DNA of 64,000 nucleotides. Source: Streptomyces filipinensis. Its GTDB lineage: Bacteria; Actinomycetota; Actinomycetes; Streptomycetales; Streptomycetaceae. A program made the position numbers and the translations under genes. The notes beneath the pieces are model-generated. The model did no database searches. It saw only the letters and a list, made by a program, of their open reading frames with translations, and was not told where the DNA came from. This document shows, piece by piece, positions 7,249 to 15,056 of the stretch; within the stretch, counting starts at the first letter, position 1; the number at the start of each line of letters is the position of its first letter. Location: positions 1 through 64,000 of the forward strand of contig NZ_BMTD01000021.1 of the NCBI RefSeq assembly GCF_014649495.1, written 5' to 3'.

Positions 7249-10046
7249 ACGCCGAAGGTGACTTCGAACGCTTCACCCGGCCCGAACTGGCCCGCCTGTT
7301 CCGGGCCCTGCACCTGGAGGTGACCTACCGGGTGGGCCGGGGCGACTACCTGATACGCCAGCGCGACGAGCACCGCCTCGACCACACGGCCGCCGGCACG
7401 GCCACGGCCGCCCCCACGACCGCGGCCGCGCAGGCGGCCGCGGGTGCGGGTGCGGGTGCGGGGGCGGATGTGATCCTGGACCTGGTGGGCGGTGCCGGCT
7501 CGTCCCTGTTCGGGCACAACCACCCCGACCTCGTCGCCACGGCCCGCCGCTGTCTGGACGAGCAGATCCCCTTCAACGCGCAGATCAGCATCCGCCCGGC
7601 CACCGCCCACCTGGCCCGGCGGCTGTCCGAGACCGTCGGCGCCACCACCGGATCACGCTATGTGGTCACCCTCGGCAACACCGGCGCCGACGCGGTGGAA
7701 GCCGCGGTCAAACACGCGACGGTCGAACACCGCCGCCGCCTGGCCGCCCTGCAGCAAGACGTCGAAACCACCCTGCGCCGCCTGCACCGCGACCAGCTGG
7801 CCGACACCCCCTGCGCGAGCGGACCGGCCGTGGGACGCCCCTGCCACCTGGTGCTCAGCGAGGCGCTCACCCGGATCGACGCCATGCGCCGCGAGGACCC
7901 CGTCTTCGTCTCCCTGCGCAACGCCTTCCACGGCAAGTCCGCCGGCGCCGGCACCCTCACCCACGGCGCCAACGTGCCCGGCGACCTGCACGTGCCCGGC
8001 CCCCGCCACCGCCGGCTGACCGACTGGACACCCCAGCGGGTGATCAGCGCCCTGGACGCCGACTTCGACTCCGTCTGCCTGCTCACCCTCGACGCCGCCG
8101 GCCGCGCGCACTCGGCCGTGCGCCGCCTGTCCCCGGTGGCCGCCGTGTTCGTCGAACCCATCCAGGGCGAGTCCGGCGTCCACGAGGTACCCGCACCCAC
8201 CCTCGCCGCGCTGCGCGAGCTGGCCGACCGGCACGACGCGGCCCTGGTCTTCGACGAGATCCAGTGCGGCATGGGCCGCACCGGCACCTTCCTGGCCTCC
8301 GAACCCTCCCAGGTCAGCGCCGACTACTACCTCTTCTCCAAGTCCCTGGGCGGCGGACTGGCCAAGGTCTCGGCCCTGCTGGTCGACGAACGACGCTACG
8401 TGCCCGAATTCGGCCGCCACCACACCTCCACCTTCGCCGACGACGACTTCTCCTCACTGATCGCCACCCAGGCACTCGAACTCGCCCACACCTACCGCGC
8501 ACGCATCACCGAAACCGGCGACCTGCTGCGCCGACGCCTTGAGCAGGCCGCCGCCCGCTGGCCTCAGGCGATCGTGGCCGTACGCGGCCGCGGCCTGCTG
8601 CTGGGCGTCGAGTTCGTCCTGCCCCAGCCCGACTCGGGCCTGCTGCGCGAGGCGATCGACTCCGAGTCGCTGGGATACCTCATCGCCGGCCGGCTGCTGC
8701 ACACCCACCGCATCCGGGTCATGCCCACCCTGTCCGCCCCCACCACCGTGCGCGTCCAGCCCTCGGCGCTGCTCGCACACGAGGAGATCGAACGCATCGG
8801 CGCCGCCTTCGAGGACGCCGCCGCCCTGTTGGCCCGCGGCCAGTACGCCACCTTGCTGCAGCACCTGACCGTGCCCGCCACCAGCCCCTGGCAGCCCAAA
8901 GCAGCCATCCCGCTGCCCCGCGGCTCCCACCACCCCCCGCGCCCGCCGCGCCGCACCCACCTGCCGCGGGTCGCGTTCCTCGCCAACATCGACAGCCCCG
9001 CCAAACTCGCCTCCCTGGCACCCGAACTGGCCGCCTGGTCCACCGAGCAGTCCGCGGCCGCACTGGACCGGATGTGGGGCGAACTGGACCCCTTCGAAGT
9101 CACCCGGCACACCGTCACCTCCCACACCGGCACCCAAGCCGAAGTGATCATGGTGGCCGCGCCGTTCACCGCCGCCCAGGCCGGCGCCGCCCTCAGATCC
9201 GGCCACGGCGCCTGGCTGCGCCGCACGGTCCTGGACAGCGTGGACCTGGCCGTCTCCCTGGGCGCCGAGGTCATCGGCCTGGGCGGCCACACCTCCATCG
9301 TCACCAACGCCGCCCGCGACGTCGTCGAAAGCGGCATCAAGGTGACCTCCGGCAACTCCCTGACCGCCGCCTGCGCCGTGGACCTCCTGCAGGCCCAACT
9401 GGCCGAATCCGGGCCCCGACGCCGCGTCGGCCTGGTCGGGGCGATCGGCAACATCGGCGCGGTGATGGCCGAACTCATCGCCCCGCACTGCGAGTCGATG
9501 GTCCTCGTCGGCCGCCCCGGCTCGCAACGACGCCTGGCCGCGGTCGCCGACCAGCTCACCGGCTGCGCCGACATCCGCATCAGCGAGGACATGTCCCACC
9601 TGGCCGACTGCCCGATCGTGATCAGCGCCACCAACGCGGCAGAACCGGTGATCTACCCCCACCACCTCGCCGACGACCACAAGGTCCTGCTGTGCGACCT
9701 GGCCGTCCCCGGCGACGTCCACCCCAGCGTGGCCCGCCTCGCGAACGTCACCCTGGTCTCCGGCGGCCGCATCCAGCTCCCCGGCCTGCAAACCCCCCAC
9801 TTCCCGGGCCTGACCCTGCCCCCGGGCATCGTCTACTCCTGCATGGCCGAGACGATGCTGCTCGGCTTCGAGGCCGGCACCTCCAGCCCCTCCTACGGCG
9901 GCCTGACCGCCCACGGCGTCCTGGCCGCCCGCGACCTGGCCGCCCGGCACGGCTTCAACCCCGCCCGCATCGTCTTCGACGACATCTGCGTACAGCCGTG
10001 GAACGCGGACCCCACCACCACCCCTACCAAGGAGCGCAGCAGATGA
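7245..10046 (+). CDS. Class III aminotransferase fused to acyl-ACP reductase
   Basis: A 933-residue two-domain enzyme. Residues about 70-535 are a class III PLP aminotransferase (acetylornithine/GABA type): GGAGSSLFGHNHPDL, FVEPIQGESGVHEVP, VFDEIQCGMGRTG and Schiff-base Lys366 in LFSKSLGGG. Residues about 565-933 resemble cyanobacterial long-chain acyl-ACP reductase: GLGGHTSIVTN, IKVTSGNSLTAAC, the Rossmann motif VGAIGNIGAVMAE, and Cys866 in YSCMAETM, the probable acyl-accepting cysteine. In one polypeptide this would reduce an acyl-ACP thioester to an aldehyde and aminate it to a primary alkylamine, without releasing the aldehyde. It overlaps the carrier gene before it and the FAAL gene after it by 4 bp each. 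The domain calls are solid; the combined reaction is inference from them. Confidence 0.85.
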   Translation: MNAEGDFERFTRPELARLFRALHLEVTYRVGRGDYLIRQRDEHRLDHTAAGTATAAPTTAAAQAAAGAGAGAGADVILDLVGGAGSSLFGHNHPDLVATARRCLDEQIPFNAQISIRPATAHLARRLSETVGATTGSRYVVTLGNTGADAVEAAVKHATVEHRRRLAALQQDVETTLRRLHRDQLADTPCASGPAVGRPCHLVLSEALTRIDAMRREDPVFVSLRNAFHGKSAGAGTLTHGANVPGDLHVPGPRHRRLTDWTPQRVISALDADFDSVCLLTLDAAGRAHSAVRRLSPVAAVFVEPIQGESGVHEVPAPTLAALRELADRHDAALVFDEIQCGMGRTGTFLASEPSQVSADYYLFSKSLGGGLAKVSALLVDERRYVPEFGRHHTSTFADDDFSSLIATQALELAHTYRARITETGDLLRRRLEQAAARWPQAIVAVRGRGLLLGVEFVLPQPDSGLLREAIDSESLGYLIAGRLLHTHRIRVMPTLSAPTTVRVQPSALLAHEEIERIGAAFEDAAALLARGQYATLLQHLTVPATSPWQPKAAIPLPRGSHHPPRPPRRTHLPRVAFLANIDSPAKLASLAPELAAWSTEQSAAALDRMWGELDPFEVTRHTVTSHTGTQAEVIMVAAPFTAAQAGAALRSGHGAWLRRTVLDSVDLAVSLGAEVIGLGGHTSIVTNAARDVVESGIKVTSGNSLTAACAVDLLQAQLAESGPRRRVGLVGAIGNIGAVMAELIAPHCESMVLVGRPGSQRRLAAVADQLTGCADIRISEDMSHLADCPIVISATNAAEPVIYPHHLADDHKVLLCDLAVPGDVHPSVARLANVTLVSGGRIQLPGLQTPHFPGLTLPPGIVYSCMAETMLLGFEAGTSSPSYGGLTAHGVLAARDLAARHGFNPARIVFDDICVQPWNADPTTTPTKERSR

Positions 10047-11761
10047 CCGCCTTGCGCACACGGTCCGCGACCGTATGGCACGCACTGCTCCAGCACGCCG
10101 AACAAGGCCCGGACGCACCGACCATCACCCTGATCCCCGAACCGGGCCGCCAGCACAGCCTGCGCGTGGACACCCTCGTGGAACACACCCAACGCGCAGC
10201 CGCCCACCTGGCCGAACACGGCGTCGGCCACGGCGACCGGGTGGTGCTGTGCCTGCCCACCGGCCAGGAGTTCCTCACCGCCTTCTTCGCCACCCAGCTG
10301 CTGGGCGCCATGCCCACCGCGATCTCCCTGCCCATGCGCTTCGGCGGCGCGGCCGGCGTCGAAGCCCAGCTCAAAGACCTCACCGGATACCTGCGCCCGG
10401 CCGCCGTCATCACCACCACCGACGTCATCCAGGCCCTGCCCCACCTCGTGGACACCTGCCTCATCGACGGGGCACACCTCCTGGCCCGCGCCCACAGCAC
10501 CGACGCCCCCCTGCACCCCCTGCGCCGGCCCCGCAGCGAGGACCTGGCCCTGATCCAGTGCACCTCCGGATCCACCGGCCGCCCCAAAGGCGTCATGATC
10601 AGCCACGCCAACATGGCCGCGAACTGCGAACAGTTCACCAGCGCCGCCGGCTGGACGAAGACCGACACCACCGTCAACTGGGTCCCCCTCTACCACGACA
10701 TGGGACTGTTCACCGGCCTCCTGTTCCCCCTGTACGTCGGCGCCGACACGGTGCTGATGCCGCCCAGCCGGCTGCTGCGCCACCCCGCCGACTGGCTGCG
10801 GCACATCAGCGACCACCACGGCGCCGTCTCGGCCGCACCCAACTTCGCCTTCGGCTACGCCACCGCCCGCATCCGCGACGAGGAACTCGACGGCGTCGAC
10901 CTCTCCAGCTGGCGCATCTCCATCTGCGGCGCCGAACCCGTCCAGCCGGCCACCATGGACCGCTTCTTCACCCGCTTCGCCCGCTGGCACCTGCCCGCCA
11001 CCATGCCACTGCCCTCCTACGGCATGGCCGAAGCCTCACTGATCATCACCACCACCCGCCCCCAGGCCCCCCTGCGTTTCGACTCCATCGACCGCACCCG
11101 CGCCGCCGTCGACCACCACGCCGTCGACGTCGACCCCCACAGCCCCCACGCCCTGCACATCGTCGACTGCGGCACACCGGTGGCCGGCACCGAGATCCGC
11201 ATCGTCGACGACACCGGAACACCCCTGGCCGACGGCCGCATCGGGCACATCCAGTTCCGCGGCCCCTCACGCACCCTCGGCTACTTCGACCTGCCCGAGG
11301 AGACCGCCCAGGCCATCGACGGCCCCGGCTGGTGGAAGACCGGCGACATCGGCTACCTGCGCGAGGGCGGCCTGCGCATCACCGGCCGCTCCAAGGACCT
11401 GGTGATCATCCGCGGCGCGAACTACTTCCCCTCCGACTTCGAACAGGCCGCCGAAACCGTGCCCGGCGTCCGCCTGGGCGCCGTGATCGCCCTCGGACAC
11501 CGCCCCCCCGACGCCGACTCCGAGGAACTGCACCTGCTGGTGGAAACGGAACTGGACAGCCACCAGCACGAGGCGCTGCGCCAGGCCGTGCGCAGCGCGG
11601 TCACCTCCCGCACCGGCGTGACACCCGCCCAGGTGCACCTGCTGCCCAAGAAAAGCATCCCCAAGACCACCAGCGGCAAGGTCCAACGGGCCAAGGCACG
11701 CAGGCTCTTCCTCGACCCCACGCCGCACCCCCCCGCCGATGCCTGCCCCGCCGCCACCTAG
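10043..11761 (+). CDS. Fatty acyl-AMP ligase (FAAL) 1
   Basis: A 572-residue adenylate-forming enzyme of the FAAL type, which activates free fatty acids and passes them to a carrier protein rather than CoA. Core motifs: QCTSGSTGRPKGVMISHANM, VNWVPLYHDMGLFTGLLFP (typical of FAALs), LPSYGMAEASL, GWWKTGDIGYL, and KTTSGKVQRAKAR near the end. The start ATG overlaps the preceding stop (ATGA). The likely acceptor is carrier protein 3 and the likely next step the fusion enzyme. The chain length accepted is not evident. Confidence 0.88.
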   Translation: MTALRTRSATVWHALLQHAEQGPDAPTITLIPEPGRQHSLRVDTLVEHTQRAAAHLAEHGVGHGDRVVLCLPTGQEFLTAFFATQLLGAMPTAISLPMRFGGAAGVEAQLKDLTGYLRPAAVITTTDVIQALPHLVDTCLIDGAHLLARAHSTDAPLHPLRRPRSEDLALIQCTSGSTGRPKGVMISHANMAANCEQFTSAAGWTKTDTTVNWVPLYHDMGLFTGLLFPLYVGADTVLMPPSRLLRHPADWLRHISDHHGAVSAAPNFAFGYATARIRDEELDGVDLSSWRISICGAEPVQPATMDRFFTRFARWHLPATMPLPSYGMAEASLIITTTRPQAPLRFDSIDRTRAAVDHHAVDVDPHSPHALHIVDCGTPVAGTEIRIVDDTGTPLADGRIGHIQFRGPSRTLGYFDLPEETAQAIDGPGWWKTGDIGYLREGGLRITGRSKDLVIIRGANYFPSDFEQAAETVPGVRLGAVIALGHRPPDADSEELHLLVETELDSHQHEALRQAVRSAVTSRTGVTPAQVHLLPKKSIPKTTSGKVQRAKARRLFLDPTPHPPADACPAAT

Positions 11762-11779
11762 CCCCCGAGGAAAAACCTC

Positions 11780-13561
11780 ATGTCCCACACCAGCTGCGCC
11801 CCGCCACCGGCGCCCGGGCAGCTCACAGCGACCCTGACCACCCCCAAGATCGTGTTCCTGATCATCGCGGCCGCCGCCCCCCTGGCCGCCATGGTCGCCA
11901 CCGTCCCCCTGGCCTTCGCCCTCGGCAACGGGCCCGGCGTGCCCGCCCTGTTCGTCTTCGCGGGCCTGACCCTGATGTGCTTCTGCGTCGGCTACGCCGC
12001 GATCAGCCGCCGCGTCGTCAACGCGGGCGGCTTCTACACCTACATCTCCTGCGGACTGGGCCGCCCGCCCGCCGTGGCCGCAGGACTGATCGCCACCCTC
12101 GCCTACAACACCGCCTCCACCGGCCTGCTCGGCTCCTTCGCCTACTTCACCCACCTCATCGCCGCCCAGCACGGCATCAGCCTGCCCTGGCAGCTGTGGG
12201 CGGCAGCCGGCCTGCTCGCCATCGCCGTACTGGGCTACCGCCAGATCGACCTCAGCGTGCGGGTCCTGGGCGTGGCCATGTGCTGCGAAGTGGGCATCCT
12301 GCTCATCCTGGCCGCGGCCGTCCTCCTGCGCCACGGCCACCACGCCCTGCCCGCCACCTCCTTCAGCACCCACACCCTCTCCCACCCCGGCATCGGCGTC
12401 ACGATGATGTTCGCGTTCATCTCCTTCATCGGGATCGAATCAGCCGCCCTGTACGGCGAGGAGAGCCGCCACCCCGAACGCAGCGTGGCCCGCGCCACCT
12501 ACATCGCCATCAGCCTCATCGCCCTGTTCTACGGATTCATCAGCTGGATCGCGGTCGGCGCGGTGGGCCCCGGCCACATCCGCGCCGTGGCCGGCCAGGA
12601 ACTGGGCGATCTCTTCTTCCGCCTCAGCGACGACTACCTCACCTCCACCCTCACCTCCCTCATGCAGATCCTGCTGTGCCTGAGCCTGTTCGCCGGCTGG
12701 CTGGCCCTGCACAACGCCGCCAACCGCTACATGTTCGTCCTGGGCCGCGAGAGGATACTGCCCAGCGCCCTGGGCACGGTCCACCCCCGCCACGCCTCCC
12801 CCTTTCGCGCCAGCCTGGCCCAGACACTGTTCAGCCTGCTTTTGGCCACCGTCTTCGCGCTCGCCGGACTCGACCCCTATCTCGGCCTGACCACCAGCAT
12901 GCTGGGCATCGGCACCCTGGGCATCGTCCTGCTGCAGGCCGTGGCCTGCCTGTCGGTCATCGGCTACTTCCGGCGCCGCCCGGACCGGCACTGGTGGCGC
13001 ACCACCCTCGCCCCGGCGCTCGGCTTCCTCGGACTGGCCGCCGCCACCTTCCTCGTCGTGGACAACTTCGCCACCATGACCGGGACCGACAACCCGGTGG
13101 TGGGCCTGCTGCCGTGGCTGATCCTCGCCGTGGCCGCCGCGGGCATCGCCTACGCGCTGTGGCTGCGCCAGGCCCGCCCCGCACGCTACGCCCGCCTGGC
13201 CGGAGTACACACACGCCAGGAGAACACCACCCCGGCCCGACACGAACCGGCCCGACACACCGAACCCACCGAACTGCTCGAACACACCGAACACCCCGAA
13301 CACGCCGAACACGCCGGGCAGGCCGAACACCCCGAACACGCCGAACACGCCGGGCAGGCCGAACACGCCGGACACGCCGGGCAGGGCGGACACGCCGGGC
13401 AGGCCGGGCAGGGCGAACCGGCCGAACGCGCCGCACACGCCGGGCGGAGCGAACCGGCCGAACATGGTGAACCGGCCGAACACGCCGGGCACGGTGAACC
13501 GGCCGGAGCGGCCGGGCAGGCCGGGCGGACTGTCCCCGGCCGGGCGACGGCCAGGAGGTGA
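11780..13561 (+). CDS. APC-superfamily transporter with His/Glu-rich tail
   Basis: 593 residues. Residues 1 to about 470 have around twelve hydrophobic segments and the amino-acid/polyamine permease (APC) pattern: an early TPKIVFLIIAAAAPLAAM helix and FISFIGIESAALYGEESRHPERSVARA in the middle. It could import an amino acid precursor or export the product or a reactive intermediate. From about residue 485 the protein continues into a roughly 110-residue hydrophilic tail of repeated EHAEHAGQ, AGQAEH and EPAEH units, which is not part of the APC fold and is probably cytosolic. It lies 18 bp after the FAAL gene, with an AGGAAAAAC sequence before the ATG. Confidence 0.82.
   Translation: MSHTSCAPPPAPGQLTATLTTPKIVFLIIAAAAPLAAMVATVPLAFALGNGPGVPALFVFAGLTLMCFCVGYAAISRRVVNAGGFYTYISCGLGRPPAVAAGLIATLAYNTASTGLLGSFAYFTHLIAAQHGISLPWQLWAAAGLLAIAVLGYRQIDLSVRVLGVAMCCEVGILLILAAAVLLRHGHHALPATSFSTHTLSHPGIGVTMMFAFISFIGIESAALYGEESRHPERSVARATYIAISLIALFYGFISWIAVGAVGPGHIRAVAGQELGDLFFRLSDDYLTSTLTSLMQILLCLSLFAGWLALHNAANRYMFVLGRERILPSALGTVHPRHASPFRASLAQTLFSLLLATVFALAGLDPYLGLTTSMLGIGTLGIVLLQAVACLSVIGYFRRRPDRHWWRTTLAPALGFLGLAAATFLVVDNFATMTGTDNPVVGLLPWLILAVAAAGIAYALWLRQARPARYARLAGVHTRQENTTPARHEPARHTEPTELLEHTEHPEHAEHAGQAEHPEHAEHAGQAEHAGHAGQGGHAGQAGQGEPAERAAHAGRSEPAEHGEPAEHAGHGEPAGAAGQAGRTVPGRATARR
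13262..13530 (+). repeat. In-frame Glu-His-Ala / Ala-Gly-Gln repeats in the transporter tail
   Basis: Imperfect repeats built from GAACACGCCG and GGGCAGGCCG words encode alternating EHAEHAGQ, AEHPEH, GHAGQ and EPAEH motifs at the C-terminus of the APC transporter. The tail is rich in His and Glu with no hydrophobic residues. It resembles in kind, though not in sequence, the His/Asp-rich tail of the nitronate monooxygenase-like protein 8 kb upstream. Confidence 0.85.
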
Positions 13562-13563
13562 CC

Positions 13564-13740
13564 ATGGCCGCCATCACCCTCCAGCCGGAGCACCGCGACG
13601 CCGACCTGATGGCCTGGGGCGTGTGGGACTTCGTGGCTCTTTTGACCACACCGACCTGCATACCGGCCCACGGCGTCACCCCCGCGCCGCCCCCACCGCC
13701 CCGGGAGCCGCCGCCCACGCCGCCGGCACCCGCCAGGTGA
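13564..13740 (+). CDS. Small hypothetical protein (58 residues)
   Basis: An ATG at 13564 follows AGGAGG at 13552-13557 with ideal spacing; a GTG at 13558 also overlaps the transporter stop. The product has a compact non-repetitive first half (MAAITLQPEHRDADL, then MAWGVWDFVALLTTPTCI) and a Pro-rich end (PAPPPPPREPPPTPP). It sits between the transporter and halogenase genes in the same direction. I do not recognise a family. The strong ribosome-binding site and tight spacing argue for translation, and the Pro-rich end could be low-complexity read-through. A small accessory protein or a peptide precursor are both possible; neither is shown. Confidence 0.45.
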   Translation: MAAITLQPEHRDADLMAWGVWDFVALLTTPTCIPAHGVTPAPPPPPREPPPTPPAPAR

Positions 13741-13971
13741 GGCGAAGGAGGGCACGTGCACCACAGCGGGACACCTGCAGGAAACCGGCCAGCAACGCAC
13801 CGCGCACCGCGGCGCCCCCCTGGCAAGCCCCCGTGAGCGCCTGCACACTTCCTCCCACCACACCCCAGGACGGTCCACGTGCCCGGCACGGCACGTGGAC
13901 ACCGTCATTTTTTCACCCAGGCCGGGCTCACGGCCCCGACGCGAAGCCCCAGCCCGCATGCGAGGAGACAC

Positions 13972-14934
13972 ATGTTGCGACAGCCACACGACTTCCGGCT
14001 CACCGCACACGAGGTGGCGCAGTTCCACCACAACGGCTTCGCGGGCCCCTTCACGCTCTACGAGCCCGAGGAGATCGAGCAGCGCTGGGAACGCACCCGC
14101 CGGGAACTGATGGACCGCAGCGGCGCGGTGTACCGGGAGGAGGACGACGGTGAGGGAGCGTCGAACCTGTCCAACTACGACCGGCACCTGGACAACGCCT
14201 TCCTCGCCGACCACATCACCCAGCCGCGCATCGTGGACCGTCTCACCGGCGTGCTGGGCCCCGACGTGCTGTGCTGGCGCAGCGACTTCTTCCCCAAGTA
14301 CCCGGGCAACGAGGGGACCGACTGGCACCAGGCCGCCACCTTCGCCAACGCCTGCGGGCGCCCCCAGATCCGCTGGCCGCAGGGATCCGGCGGCCGCGGC
14401 ACCCTCACCGTGTGGTGCGCGTTCAGCGACGCCACCATCGAGACGGGGTGCCTGCAGTTCATCCCCGCCAGCCACCGCACCATGCACTACGACGAGACCA
14501 AGCCGATGCGCTACGACCCCGACCGGAACATCTCCGTGGTCAAAAACGGTGTCCGGCGCGGCTTTTTCGGCTACGACTACCGCGAGCTGCAGATCGACCC
14601 CGGCTGGCAGCCCAACGAGTCCAAGGCGGTGTCCGTGGAGATGCGGGCCGGGCAGTTCGTGATGTTCTGGTCGACGCTCCTGCACGCCTCGCACCCGCAC
14701 GCCGGCCGCACCAAGAAGATGCGCATGGGCTACTCGGCGCGCTACGTGCCCACCTGCGTGGCCCTCTACCCGGGCCTTTCACAGGTCGAGGAGTACGGGG
14801 GCCGCGCACGCCTGGACCGCTACGCGGCGGTGCTGGTCAGCGGCCGCGACGACTTCGGGCACAACCGGATCGCCCGGCACACCACCAAGGGCCACCCCTT
14901 CCGGCGCCGCGACGGTGCCGGCGCCTGGGCGTGA
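13972..14934 (+). CDS. SyrB2-type Fe(II)/2-oxoglutarate aliphatic halogenase
   Basis: 320 residues, phytanoyl-CoA dioxygenase superfamily, colinear with the carrier-dependent halogenases SyrB2, CytC3 and BarB. The diagnostic feature is His119-Gln-Ala121 in TDWHQAATFANACGRPQI. Hydroxylases carry Asp at that place, and the Ala opens the iron site for chloride. The second iron His is His238 in FWSTLLHASHPHAG and Arg246 probably binds 2-oxoglutarate. Long blocks such as VVKNGVRRGFFGYDYRELQI and the start of the C-terminal part match the SyrB2 group as I remember it. The enzyme is expected to chlorinate an unactivated methyl or methylene of an acyl group held on a carrier protein, here most likely one of the three free-standing carriers. 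ATG at 13972 has GAGGAGA before it. It is the last gene of the plus-strand operon. Confidence 0.9.
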   Translation: MLRQPHDFRLTAHEVAQFHHNGFAGPFTLYEPEEIEQRWERTRRELMDRSGAVYREEDDGEGASNLSNYDRHLDNAFLADHITQPRIVDRLTGVLGPDVLCWRSDFFPKYPGNEGTDWHQAATFANACGRPQIRWPQGSGGRGTLTVWCAFSDATIETGCLQFIPASHRTMHYDETKPMRYDPDRNISVVKNGVRRGFFGYDYRELQIDPGWQPNESKAVSVEMRAGQFVMFWSTLLHASHPHAGRTKKMRMGYSARYVPTCVALYPGLSQVEEYGGRARLDRYAAVLVSGRDDFGHNRIARHTTKGHPFRRRDGAGAWA

Positions 14935-14961
14935 AACACCCCCGCCCGCGCCCGGATCCGC

Positions 14962-15035
14962 CCCCCGGCACCATGGCGACGGCGCCGCCCCCTCTTCGGT
15001 GAGAGGGGGCGGCGCCGTCGCCATGGTGCCGGGGG
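14962..15035. terminator. 34-bp perfect hairpin between convergent operons
   Basis: Arms 14962-14995 and 15002-15035 are perfectly complementary over 34 bp (left arm begins CCCCCGGCACCATGG), with the 6-base loop TCGGTG. It lies in the 122 bp between the halogenase stop and the KAS III stop on the other strand, so it probably ends transcription from both sides. It lacks a T-run, which is common for Streptomyces terminators. Confidence 0.85.
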
Positions 15036-15056
15036 AGAGGGGCGGGTGCGGCGGTT

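Noticed and set aside
13972..14934. Ordinary phytanoyl-CoA-type hydroxylase
   Set aside because: The iron-ligand Asp is Ala (His-Gln-Ala) and the surrounding sequence follows the SyrB2 group, so halogenase is the better call.
14962..15035. Terminal inverted repeats of a mobile element
   Set aside because: The arms are only 6 bases apart and enclose no gene; position between convergent stops fits a terminator.
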